Shown here one piece after another: positions 46,923-55,093 of a stretch of 64,000 nt of DNA (its first letter is position 1; every line of letters begins with the position of its first letter). The DNA comes from Amycolatopsis deserti (GTDB taxonomy: Bacteria; Actinomycetota; Actinomycetes; Mycobacteriales; Pseudonocardiaceae): contig NZ_BNAU01000007.1 in NCBI RefSeq assembly GCF_014653945.1, positions 434,001 to 498,000 on the forward strand, written 5' to 3'. A program made the translations under genes and the position numbers. The notes below the pieces were generated by a model. That model had not been told where the DNA came from. It ran no database searches and was given only the letters and a program-made list of their open reading frames with translations.

Positions 46923-46936
46923 TGCAATCGTTTGCA
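46923..46936. promoter_or_regulatory. LacI-type operator before the alcohol dehydrogenase gene
   Basis: TGCAATCGTTTGCA, identical over 14 bases to the copy at 53302-53315. It lies 12 bp from the ATG at 46911 and covers the ribosome-binding site, in the 95-bp gap between two genes of the same strand. It may create an internal promoter or a roadblock. Confidence 0.8.
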
Positions 46937-47006
46937 CGCTCGAGCGGGTCGAGTCGTGCCAGTGGTGGCGGCTGGTGCGGCGGTCAGCGGTGCGGAGCGG
47001 CAGTGG

Positions 47007-47738
47007 TCACTGGGCGACGAAGCCCCCGTCGACGTACATCTCCGCGCCGGTGACGAACCGGGACTCCTCGCCGGCGAGGTAGACCGCGGCGTGGGCGATG
47101 TCGTCGGGCTCGCCGGGAGCGCCCATCGGGGTGGCGGCGACGAACGCCTCGGTCGCCCAGGCGGGCTGCTCGGCGACCATCGGGGTCGCGATGATGCCGG
47201 GGTGGATGGAGTTGACCCGGACACCGCGGGCGGCGAAGGTGACGGCGGCGTTCTTCGTCAGCGTGCGGACGCCGCCCTTGGCGGCCTGGTAGGCCGGTGC
47301 CACGTCGTGCCCGACCACGCCGGAGATGGACGAGATGTTGATGACCGAACCGCATCCCGCCTCGAGCATCCGCGGGATGACGGTGCGCATGCCGAGGAAA
47401 CAGCTGGTGAGGTTGAGGTCGACGACGTGGCGGAAGGTCTCCACCGAGGTCTTTTCGAGGGGATCGAAGCTGATCACCGCGCCGGCGTTGTTGACCAGGA
47501 CGTCGATCGGCTGACGCGTCCACGCCTCCGCGACGGCGCTCTCCCAGGCGTCGGCGTCGGTGACGTCCATCCGCGTGAACCGGGCCCCGAAGGCATCAGC
47601 GGCGCGCTGTCCCTCCGGTTCGCGGATGTCGGCGATCGTCACCACCGCGCCTTCGGCGATGAAGCGTTCGGCGATGGCCCGGCCGATGCCGCGTGCGCCA
47701 CCGGTGACCAGTGCGTGCTTTCCGTTGAGGCGGGGCAT
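47007..47738 (-). CDS. SDR-family oxidoreductase
   Basis: The 243-residue classical SDR has TGGARGIGRAIAERFIAEG, VNNAG, catalytic Ser in INISSISGVVG and the YQAAK Tyr-Lys pair; it ends VTGAEMYVDGGFVAQ. ATG 47738 follows GGAGGA. It lies 32 bp after the next SDR and before the LacI-type site, in the long minus-strand transcription unit. Confidence 0.9.
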   Translation of the reverse strand: MPRLNGKHALVTGGARGIGRAIAERFIAEGAVVTIADIREPEGQRAADAFGARFTRMDVTDADAWESAVAEAWTRQPIDVLVNNAGAVISFDPLEKTSVETFRHVVDLNLTSCFLGMRTVIPRMLEAGCGSVINISSISGVVGHDVAPAYQAAKGGVRTLTKNAAVTFAARGVRVNSIHPGIIATPMVAEQPAWATEAFVAATPMGAPGEPDDIAHAAVYLAGEESRFVTGAEMYVDGGFVAQ

Positions 47739-47770
47739 CGGTTCCTCCGGGTTCTGGAGCGGGAAGGCGG

Positions 47771-48568
47771 TCACGTGAAGTCGAGACCGCCGTTGACGTT
47801 GATGCACTGGCCGGTGACGTAGGAGCCGGACTTCGAGGCCAGCCACATGATGGCGCCGGCCATGTCCGACCCGTAGCCGTAGCGGCCGAGCGGAATGGTG
47901 TCGAGCTCGATCTGCTTCATCTCGTCGAAGGTGATGCCGCGTTCCTTCGCGTCGGACTCGACGAACGCCCAGTGCATCTCGGTGGCCGCGAGGCCGGGGC
48001 AGAGCGCGTTGACGTTGATGCCGTGCTTCGCGAGCTCCACTGCCAGCGACATGGTGAGGGTGTGCACCGCGTTCTTGCTGGCGCCGTAGGCGGCGGAACC
48101 CGGATGGCCGACCTTGCCGAAGAAGGAACCGGTGTTCACGATGCTGCCGCCCCGCCCCTGGGCGATCATCTGCCGTCCGGCGTGCTTGCAGCCGTGGAAG
48201 ATTCCCTTGTAGTTGACGGCGAGCAGCTTGTCGACGTCGCTCATGCGGGTGTCCACGACGTCGGCCGGGGTGACGTGGATCCCGGCGTTGTTGGCCATGA
48301 TGTCGAGCCGGCCGAACTCGGCGACGGCGTCGGCGACCACGGCCTCGACCTGTTCCTCGATCGACACGTCGACGACCCGGGAGGCGATCTTGACGTCCGG
48401 GTGCTCCTTCGCGATGCGCTCGGCGGTGGCGTGCACCTCCTCCCGCACGTCGGCGAGGAGGACGTGCACGCCCTCCGACGCCAGGGTCTCGGCGATACCC
48501 TCCCCGATCCCCCGCGACGAGCCGGTGACGATCGCGGTCTTGCCTGCGACGCTTCGGAAATCGCTCAC
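47771..48568 (-). CDS. SDR-family oxidoreductase
   Basis: The 265-residue classical SDR has TGSSRGIGEGIAETLASEG, ANNAGI, catalytic Ser in VNTGSFFGKVG and the YGASK pair, and ends with VTGQCINVNGGLDF. The start is GTG 48568. It follows the second permease gene by 25 bp, linking uptake and oxidation in one operon. Only about a third identical by eye to its neighbour at 47007, so not a recent duplicate. Confidence 0.9.
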   Translation of the reverse strand: MSDFRSVAGKTAIVTGSSRGIGEGIAETLASEGVHVLLADVREEVHATAERIAKEHPDVKIASRVVDVSIEEQVEAVVADAVAEFGRLDIMANNAGIHVTPADVVDTRMSDVDKLLAVNYKGIFHGCKHAGRQMIAQGRGGSIVNTGSFFGKVGHPGSAAYGASKNAVHTLTMSLAVELAKHGINVNALCPGLAATEMHWAFVESDAKERGITFDEMKQIELDTIPLGRYGYGSDMAGAIMWLASKSGSYVTGQCINVNGGLDFT

Positions 48569-48593
48569 TGCAGTTGTCCTCGCACTCTCGTTC

Positions 48594-49577
48594 TCATGGG
48601 GTTGGACGTGCTCGTTCGCTCGACAGTCGCGCGAACCAGCGCTTGGTGGCGTCGGAATCCTTGAACAGCTCCACGGCGAGGACGACCAGGACGAGGACGC
48701 CGATCGCGAAGTTCGCGACGTAGACGGCGCTGCCCTGGATGCTCAGCCCGCTGACGATGAACCGGAGGGTGAGCGTGCCGGCCGCGATGCCCAGGACGGT
48801 GCCGCGGCCACCGCGAAGGCTCACCCCGCCGATGAGTGCGGCGGTCACCCCGGGGAGCAGCAGATCGGCGAACTCGGTCGGCGAGGCCGAGCCGGACTTG
48901 AGGCTGAGCATGGCGCCGACGAGCGCGCCCATCGCACCGGACGTGCCGAACGCGATCACCAGGGGCCGCCACAGCGGGATTCCGGCGGCGAGTGCCTCGA
49001 CCCGCCCGCCGCCGACCGCGCCGATCTCCTTGCCCCACCTCGTGTAGGCGAGGAAGAGACCGGTCAGGAGCAGCACGACGATCGTCAGGATGCTGAAGGG
49101 CGAGAAGATGTACAGCTGTTTCGACACCAGGTCGGCGATGTCCAGATCGGGCACGATGATCGTCTTCGAATCGGACAGCAGGTAGGCGACGCCGCGGAAC
49201 GCGACGAGCGTTCCGATGGTGAAGACCAAGGAGTTGATCTTCAGCCAGAAGATGGCGATGCCTTGCGCCACACCGAGGACGACCCCGACGGCCAGTGCGG
49301 ACAGGACGGCGACGAAGATGCCGTGCTCGGCCTGCTTGACGGCGACGACGCCGCCGAGTACGGCGACCGACGCGATCGACAGGTCCAGCTCGCCCGCCAT
49401 GACCGTCAGGCCGACACCGAGTGCGATGAGACCGAGGAAGGCGAAGCCCTCCATGACCGTGAACATGTTGCCGGTCGAGGTGAACACCGGGAGGGTGATC
49501 GCGAAGTAGGCGAACAGGACGACTGCGATGCCGAGACGGACGGCGAGGTCACTGTCGATCTTCTTGCGGATGGTCAT
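48594..49577 (-). CDS. Sugar ABC transporter permease (RbsC type)
   Basis: The 327-residue BPD_transp_2 permease has eight to ten helices, the family motif MAGELDLSIASVAVLGGVV and the late EAA-like GGVSLRGGRGTVLGI segment. It is the second permease of a heteromeric pair. ATG 49577 overlaps the stop of the first permease (ATGA). Confidence 0.92.
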   Translation of the reverse strand: MTIRKKIDSDLAVRLGIAVVLFAYFAITLPVFTSTGNMFTVMEGFAFLGLIALGVGLTVMAGELDLSIASVAVLGGVVAVKQAEHGIFVAVLSALAVGVVLGVAQGIAIFWLKINSLVFTIGTLVAFRGVAYLLSDSKTIIVPDLDIADLVSKQLYIFSPFSILTIVVLLLTGLFLAYTRWGKEIGAVGGGRVEALAAGIPLWRPLVIAFGTSGAMGALVGAMLSLKSGSASPTEFADLLLPGVTAALIGGVSLRGGRGTVLGIAAGTLTLRFIVSGLSIQGSAVYVANFAIGVLVLVVLAVELFKDSDATKRWFARLSSERARPTP

Positions 49578-50623
49578 GCCGACCGCCTCCGGGCGAGTGC
49601 GTAGGTGCTGACGGCGATGGCGACGGCGACGCCTTCGACGGTGATGCGAACGCCGAAGCTGTACCCGCGGAGCGCCAGCAGGTTGGACACCATGGCGATG
49701 AAGATCGCGCCGAGACAGGTCTGCCACATCGACCCGCGTCCGCCCTGCACCAGCGTCCCGCCGACCAGCACCGCCGCGATCACCTCGGTGTTGAAGTCGG
49801 GGAACTGGTTGACGATCCCGCGGCTGGTCTGCGCGGCCGCGAACACACCCGCGAGCCCGGCGGCGACCCCGGAGATCGTGAACGCGGTCAGCGACGCGAG
49901 CTTGACGTTGAGGCCACTGGCCTTCGCGGCGTGCCGGTTGGCGCCGACGAGCGTCATCTGGCGTCCGGTCCGGGTCCGGATGAGCACGACCGAGAAGACG
50001 ACGGTGAGCAGGATCAGCGCCCAGGTCTGCACGGGGACGCCGAGCGGACGGCCGGTGCCGATGAACAGGGCCGTGTTGTCCTGGATGTTGACCTGCTTCT
50101 GGTCGGTCATCACCGACGCCAGACCGAACAGGGCGGCGCCGGCGCCGAGTGTGGTGATGATGGGGTTCGCTCCCGCGGCCACCACCAGGCCCTGCGCGAT
50201 GCCGACGACCGCGCCGAGGAGCAGGGCGCACACCACGCTGAGGAGCCAGCCGATGCCGGTGTTCATCAGCATCGCGAAGCTGACCGCGCTGAACGCCGCG
50301 GTCTGCTCGACCGACATCGAGAAGTAGTTGCCGGACATGGTGATGAAGGTCATCCCGAGCGCGGCGATGCCGACGACCGACGCCGCCCGGACGATGTTGA
50401 GGACGTTCTCGGCGGTGAGGAAGGCGGGAGTCGCCAGCGCACCGGCAGCGAGGACAGCGACCGCGAGGGTGACGATGACGGCGACCGGCAGGTTGCGCCT
50501 GTTCGGCACCCACCTCGGCGCTTTCGGGCCACCGGTTCCGGTGGATCGCACCCTGGCCGGGCCGGGGGTCGCCGGTGCCGGCTCGGTGTCCGGTTCGGCC
50601 AGATCGCCGTGGGGAACGGTCAT
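49574..50623 (-). CDS. Sugar ABC transporter permease (RbsC type)
   Basis: The 349-residue permease starts with a 45-residue polar cytoplasmic tail (GDLAEPDTEPAPATPGPARV) before the first helix. Family motifs are MTFITMSGNYFSMSVEQTAA, VGANRHAAKASGLNVKLASL and GGTLVQGGRGSMWQT. In most such permeases the first motif reads GGIDLSVG; here GNYFSMSV, a variant. ATG 50623 overlaps the ATPase stop. Confidence 0.9.
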   Translation of the reverse strand: MTVPHGDLAEPDTEPAPATPGPARVRSTGTGGPKAPRWVPNRRNLPVAVIVTLAVAVLAAGALATPAFLTAENVLNIVRAASVVGIAALGMTFITMSGNYFSMSVEQTAAFSAVSFAMLMNTGIGWLLSVVCALLLGAVVGIAQGLVVAAGANPIITTLGAGAALFGLASVMTDQKQVNIQDNTALFIGTGRPLGVPVQTWALILLTVVFSVVLIRTRTGRQMTLVGANRHAAKASGLNVKLASLTAFTISGVAAGLAGVFAAAQTSRGIVNQFPDFNTEVIAAVLVGGTLVQGGRGSMWQTCLGAIFIAMVSNLLALRGYSFGVRITVEGVAVAIAVSTYALARRRSA

Positions 50624-52140
50624 GACGCGACCTCCTCGCGCGCACCCTCGGGGTGCGTGATGTCGGCAGTGAGCTGGGCGTAGTCGACGTCCTCGGCGTC
50701 GCGGAAGGCGACCAGGCGCCCGCGATACAGCGAGCCGACGCGATCGGCCAGGCCGAGCACCTCCTGGGCGTCGGACGAGGCGCAGAGGATGGCCAGCCCC
50801 TCGTCGGCGAGCTTGCGCAGGTGCCGGTAGATCTCGGCGCGGGCGCCGACGTCCACCCCTCGGGTCGGCTCGTCGATGAGCAGGACCCGGGGCTCGATCC
50901 CGAGCCACTTGCCCAGCACGATCTTCTGCTGGTTGCCGCCGCTGAGCGTCGACGCGAGCGCTTTCAGGCGCTTGGTGTCGAAGCTGAACGCCTGCGCGAT
51001 CTCGGTGCCCATCCGGCGCTCGCGCGCACGGTTGAGCCATCCGCCCGGCGTGACCTTGGCGAGTGAGGCCGAGGTCAGGTTCTCCGAGACGGGACGGATG
51101 CCGAACATCCCGTCGCGCTTGCGGTCGCCGGAGCAGTAGGCGATGCCCGCGCGGATGGCGGCGTGCTGGTTGCTGGACTTCACGGGCGCGCCGGCCAGCG
51201 TCACGCTCCCGCTGTCGCTGTGCCGCGCGCCCGCGATCGCCTCGAGGAGCGGAGTGGCGCCGCTGCCCACCTGGCCGGCGAGACCGACGATCTCCCCCGC
51301 GCGGACCTCCAGACTGATCGGCTCGGCCAGGCCCGCCGCGGCGATCCGCGACACGGACAGGACGGTCGCGCCGAACGTGCGTCCGGCGACCCGGTCGGGG
51401 AACATGTTCTCCAGCCGGCGCCCGAGCATCTTCGTGATCAGGCCGTCGACGTCGAGTTCGGCCGTCTCGAGCGGCGGGCTGCTCTCGCCGTTGCGGAACA
51501 CCGTGACCCGGTTCGCCAGCTCGAAGATCTCGCCGAGCCGGTGGGTCACGTAGATGACCGACCTGCCTTCGGCGGCCACACTTCGCACGACGGCCTTGAC
51601 CCGCTCGATCTCGGTGTCGGACAACGCCGCCGTGGGCTCGTCGAGGATGAGGATGCGGGCGTCGCGGGCGATCATGCGAGCCACCTCGACGAGTTGCTGC
51701 TCGGCGACCGAAAGCGTGCCCGCCGGGGTCCGCGGGTCGACGTAGTCGAGGCCGACCGTCCGCAGGTGCTCCTTCGCGCGGGCGGCGAGCCGTCGTCCGC
51801 TCCAGTTCTGGCCGCTGTCCGCGTTGCCGAGGAACACGTTCTCGGCGACCGTCATCGTGGGCACGACGCTGAGTTCCTGCTGGACGACCGCGACGCCGAC
51901 CTCCGCGGACCGGCGCGACGAGTGGATGTCGACCCGCCGGCCGTCGATGCGGATCTCGCCGCTGTCCGGGCGGTGGATGCCGGACAGCATCTTCACCAGG
52001 GTGCTCTTGCCGGCGCCGTTCTCACCGGCCAGCGCCATCACCTCGCCGGCGCGGAGCTCGAAGTTCACGCCTTTCAGCGCGTGCACCGCGCCGAAACTCT
52101 TGGCGATGTCTGCCATCCGCAGATAGGGCTCTGTGGACAC
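50620..52140 (-). CDS. Sugar ABC transporter ATP-binding protein (RbsA type)
   Basis: The 506-residue double ATPase has a first Walker [11 protein letters not shown], Walker [12 protein letters not shown], and second-domain GQVGSGATPLLEA (degenerate Walker A), [15 protein letters not shown] and LLIDEPTRGVDVGARAEIYR. GTG 52140 is used because GAGGA lies five bases upstream. It pairs with the two permeases and the binding protein to make the second sugar importer. A relative of GguA at 28527 but clearly a distinct lineage. Confidence 0.92.
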   Translation of the reverse strand: MSTEPYLRMADIAKSFGAVHALKGVNFELRAGEVMALAGENGAGKSTLVKMLSGIHRPDSGEIRIDGRRVDIHSSRRSAEVGVAVVQQELSVVPTMTVAENVFLGNADSGQNWSGRRLAARAKEHLRTVGLDYVDPRTPAGTLSVAEQQLVEVARMIARDARILILDEPTAALSDTEIERVKAVVRSVAAEGRSVIYVTHRLGEIFELANRVTVFRNGESSPPLETAELDVDGLITKMLGRRLENMFPDRVAGRTFGATVLSVSRIAAAGLAEPISLEVRAGEIVGLAGQVGSGATPLLEAIAGARHSDSGSVTLAGAPVKSSNQHAAIRAGIAYCSGDRKRDGMFGIRPVSENLTSASLAKVTPGGWLNRARERRMGTEIAQAFSFDTKRLKALASTLSGGNQQKIVLGKWLGIEPRVLLIDEPTRGVDVGARAEIYRHLRKLADEGLAILCASSDAQEVLGLADRVGSLYRGRLVAFRDAEDVDYAQLTADITHPEGAREEVAS

Positions 52141-52178
52141 CGGATTCCTCGCATCTCGTGGGGAACGTGGGGTGGCGG

Positions 52179-53273
52179 TCAGTACGTGCACAGGTCGGTC
52201 ATCTTGTGACCCCACAGGCTGGTGGACTGCACCTCGGCGGAGTGCACCATCGGGTTCGGGATGAAGTTGAACCGCGAGACCGAGTCGACCGCCGGAGCCT
52301 GGTCCGGGGACGCGCCCGGACGGTTCTCGCCATCCTTGACCTGGCCGGTCTTCAGGTAGGCGTGCACCACGTCGATCGTGTACTGGCCCTCCAGCCTGGC
52401 GGCCTGGAGACCGGTGCCGAACTGCTTGCCCGCCTGGAGGTTGGTGAAGTCGCCGTGGCAGTTGCCGCCGATGACCGCGACGTCCTTGCCGGGCTGGTAG
52501 CCGGCCTCCTCGAGTGCCTGGATGGCGCCGTCGGCGAGGGCGTCGTTCTGGGCGTAGACGATGTCGATGCCCTTCGCCTTGTTCGCCGCGATCAGTTGTG
52601 CGCCGACCTTGTAGCCCGTCGTCTGGTCGAAGCCAGCCGGAGCTTCGGCGATGACCTGGATGCCGGATCCGCCGATGCCCTTGCCGAAGCCGTCCATGCG
52701 GTCCTGGGTGGCGCCGTAGCCCGCGGGAAAGGTGATCGCGATGGCGTTGCCGCCGGCGGAGTGCAGCGGAGCGCCGCCCTCCTTGAGCTGGTCGCGGGCC
52801 TGCACGGCCAGCCGCCCCGACACGTCGCCGTTCTCGAAGTCGTCCACACCGGCGTAAGCCACGATGTATTCGAGACCGCGGTCGTCGGGGTTCTGGTTGG
52901 TCTGGAAGGTCGGGACCCCGCTGTCGTGCAGCTTCTTCAGTGAGGCGAGACCCGCGGCGTTGTCGACCGGCCACCACACGTAGGCGTCCGGCTTGCGCCC
53001 GCTGCCCAGTTCCTGCTGCACCTGCGTGTCCTGCTCGGGCTGGCTGAACTGGTTCTCGAGGATCTTGATGTCGAGGCCCAGCTTTTCGGCCTCCGCCCGG
53101 GCGCCTCGCTGCCACTCGGCGAGGTAGTTGTCCGAGCCCGGGGGCATGAAGACGACAACGCTGCGTGCGCCGTCGCCGCTGCCGGCGGCGCCCATGTCCC
53201 CGCAGGCGGCGAGCGTCGCGCCGGTCAATGCCAGGGCGACGGTGATCCCAAGGGTGCGGCGGTTCTTGTTCAC
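52179..53273 (-). CDS. Sugar-binding lipoprotein (RbsB type)
   Basis: The 364-residue periplasmic-binding-protein family protein has a lipoprotein signal (LGITVALALTGATLAACGD; lipobox LAAC, Cys near residue 22). The mature protein has VVVFMPPGSDNYLAEWQRGA, AYVWWPVDNAAGL, IDIVYAQNDALADGAIQALE and VAVIGGNCHGDFTNLQAGKQ. GTG 53273 follows AGGAGAAGCAC. First gene of the minus-strand operon, divergent from the LacI regulator across four LacI-type operators. Confidence 0.92.
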   Translation of the reverse strand: MNKNRRTLGITVALALTGATLAACGDMGAAGSGDGARSVVVFMPPGSDNYLAEWQRGARAEAEKLGLDIKILENQFSQPEQDTQVQQELGSGRKPDAYVWWPVDNAAGLASLKKLHDSGVPTFQTNQNPDDRGLEYIVAYAGVDDFENGDVSGRLAVQARDQLKEGGAPLHSAGGNAIAITFPAGYGATQDRMDGFGKGIGGSGIQVIAEAPAGFDQTTGYKVGAQLIAANKAKGIDIVYAQNDALADGAIQALEEAGYQPGKDVAVIGGNCHGDFTNLQAGKQFGTGLQAARLEGQYTIDVVHAYLKTGQVKDGENRPGASPDQAPAVDSVSRFNFIPNPMVHSAEVQSTSLWGHKMTDLCTY

Positions 53274-53622
53274 GTGCTTCTCCTGTGCCTCGCGCCGGGT
53301 CTGCAATCGTTTGCAAACCCGGTCGGAAAAGAGCCCTGGTGCCCGGCTCGACATGCGTTGTCCGATCGACGTCCGACATGGTTCCCGCCCGGGCGGCCCG
53401 ATGGCCCCGAGCGACTTCTGCAATCGATAGCAGTGGACGGTAGATGGCAACTGTCGCCAGTGTCAAGGGTCACAAGTGATCGACTGGGCCGGGGAGTGCT
53501 ATCGATTGCTGCGCTACCCCTGGGGTGCCACTGGACGGGGAGAACACTCGTCGCCCCGGCGCATACCGCATCGGGTTCAGCGCTGCTATCGTTTGCGGAG
53601 ATGACGACGGGCGGGGGCAGCA
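53274..53622. promoter_or_regulatory. Divergent promoter region with four LacI-type operators
   Basis: This is a 349-bp gene-free region. Four sites of the same 14-bp type are present: TGCAATCGTTTGCA (53302-53315), TGCAATCGATAGCA (53419-53432), TGCTATCGATTGCT (53498-53511) and TGCTATCGTTTGCG (53584-53597). The first sits just before the binding-protein gene and the last 25 bp before the LacI start. Spacing of about 117, 79 and 86 bp would allow looping by a LacI-type regulator. Confidence 0.85.
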
Positions 53623-54654
53623 ATGAGAGCGCGTGAAGCGGGTCCGACGCTGAAGGACGTCGCGGCGCTGGCCGGTGTGCATCCGACGACCGCGTCGCGA
53701 GCTCTGGACCCGGCGAAAAGTCATCTGGTCAGCGAGGAGACGCGGCATCGGATCCTCCGGATCTCCGCTGAGCTCGGCTATCAGGTGAACGCGATGGCGC
53801 GGAGTCTTCGCACGGGTTCGAGCGGCCTGATCGGGATGGTGGTGGCGGATGTGTCCAACCCGTTCCTGCCGCCGATCCTGCGGGCCATCGAGCAGGTGAT
53901 CCGCCACGAAGGCCTGATGCTTCTCATCGCCGAGACCCACGACGACGCCCGTACGATGCAGGAGATCCTCGGGCACTTCGCGCGCCGCCGGGTCGACGCG
54001 ATCATCCTCACCGCGGCTCATCAGGGCGACCTGGAGCTCGTTCGAGCGGCGGCCGCGAGCACTCCGGTCGTCCTCGCGGTGCGGAGTGTCGACGGAGGCA
54101 ACTTCCCGACGGTGACGCACGATGACCGCCTGGGCGGGCGGCTCGCGGCCCAGCACCTCGTCGAGCTCGGCCACCAGGACGTGGCCCAGTTGCGCGGGCC
54201 AGAGGATGTCTCGTCGTTCAGCGGCCGGTCGGCGGGGTTCCACTCCGTGCTGTCCGAAACGACTGCGCGCGAGGTCGGTTCCGGTCTCGTCGCCGCGAGC
54301 CCGACGGTCGAGGAGGGACGCCGGCTGACGGCGGAGTTGCTGGCGGCGGGCGGCCAGCGGCCAACGGCCATCTTCGCCCACAACGACCAGATGGCGGTCG
54401 GCGCCATGGACGCGCTGCGGGAGGCCGGCCTGAGCTGCCCTCGCGACATCTCCATCGTCGGGTACAACGACGCGCCGCTGGCGGACCACATCGATCCCCC
54501 GCTGACCACGATCAGACTGCCCGCATCAGAACTGGGCCGCCGAGTCGCGCGCCTGGCGTTGGAGCAGCTGTCCGAGGACCCACCCGAGGCCTCGATGGTC
54601 CGGCTACCCCCAGAACTGATCATCCGCCGCTCAACAGCCCCATTCACGCCCTGA
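53623..54654 (+). CDS. LacI-family transcriptional regulator
   Basis: The 343-residue regulator has the LacI helix-turn-helix TLKDVAALAGVHPTTASRAL at residues 9-28, the hinge LGYQVNAMARSLRTG, and a periplasmic-binding-like core (IGMVVADVSNPFLPPILRAI; PTAIFAHNDQMAVGAMDALR; ISIVGYNDAPLADHIDPPLT). ATG 53623. It is divergent from the RbsB-like gene; the sites in its promoter recur before the GguA-type transporter operon and the dehydrogenase operon, so it is the likely regulator of the whole region. Confidence 0.93.
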   Translation: MRAREAGPTLKDVAALAGVHPTTASRALDPAKSHLVSEETRHRILRISAELGYQVNAMARSLRTGSSGLIGMVVADVSNPFLPPILRAIEQVIRHEGLMLLIAETHDDARTMQEILGHFARRRVDAIILTAAHQGDLELVRAAAASTPVVLAVRSVDGGNFPTVTHDDRLGGRLAAQHLVELGHQDVAQLRGPEDVSSFSGRSAGFHSVLSETTAREVGSGLVAASPTVEEGRRLTAELLAAGGQRPTAIFAHNDQMAVGAMDALREAGLSCPRDISIVGYNDAPLADHIDPPLTTIRLPASELGRRVARLALEQLSEDPPEASMVRLPPELIIRRSTAPFTP

Positions 54655-54655
54655 C

Positions 54656-54932
54656 GAGGGGGCTCGCCCCCTGCCGGGCACCTGGGAGTCCGACCCCAAA
54701 GCAAATGCGAAAGAAGCCCCCGACCCGCGCTTCCCGACGAACACAGGGGCCCCGGGCCCCAGCGCCGCCAGGCGCGAAGGGCCACCCCGCACCCAACGCA
54801 AGATCACCACACCACCGGCACCGCACGGGGGTGCAGGGGGCTCGCCCCCTGCCGGGGGCCTGGGGGTTCGACCCCCAGAGCAATGCGAAAGAGGCCCCCG
54901 ATCCGCGCTTTCCGCGGATACAGGGGCCCCTG
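54656..54932. repeat. Duplicated GC-rich block between the LacI gene and the second initiator tRNA
   Basis: A stretch of about 95 bp occurs twice, at 54656-54752 and 54838-54932. Each copy starts GGGGGCTCGCCCCCTGCCGG, then CCTGGGRGTYCGACCCC, AATGCGAAAGARGCCCCCGA and ends CAGGGGCCCC. Towards the tRNA the second copy can fold on the minus strand as ATCCGCG/CGCGGAT within GGCCCC/GGGGCC, making a terminator-like hairpin for the tRNA transcript followed by CTCTTTCGC. The first half matches the dispersed repeat near 16.6 kb. No gene is visible. Confidence 0.75.
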
Positions 54933-54938
54933 CCTCTG

Positions 54939-55012
54939 TAGCGGGGACAGGATTTGAACCTGCGACCTCTGGGTTATGAGCCCAGCGAGCTACCGAGCTG
55001 CTCCACCCCGCG
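54939..55012 (-). tRNA. tRNA-fMet (CAT), initiator, second copy
   Basis: Its sequence is identical over 74 bases to the copy at 27273-27346, including C1-U72, the three G-C pairs of the anticodon stem and anticodon CAT. CCA is not encoded here (the 3' side reads CAG), whereas the first copy encodes it. Confidence 0.97.
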
Positions 55013-55093
55013 TTGTGAGAACCAGTTTACGCCTTGGTTGCCGGGCCGTGCACGCCGGGTGCCGGAAGGGTCTCCGGCACCCGGCGTGGCTGG

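Noticed and set aside
27701..54654. Prophage, integrative element or transposon origin of the catabolic region.
   Set aside because: No integrase, transposase, relaxase or terminal repeats are visible; only the flanking identical tRNAs hint at recombination.
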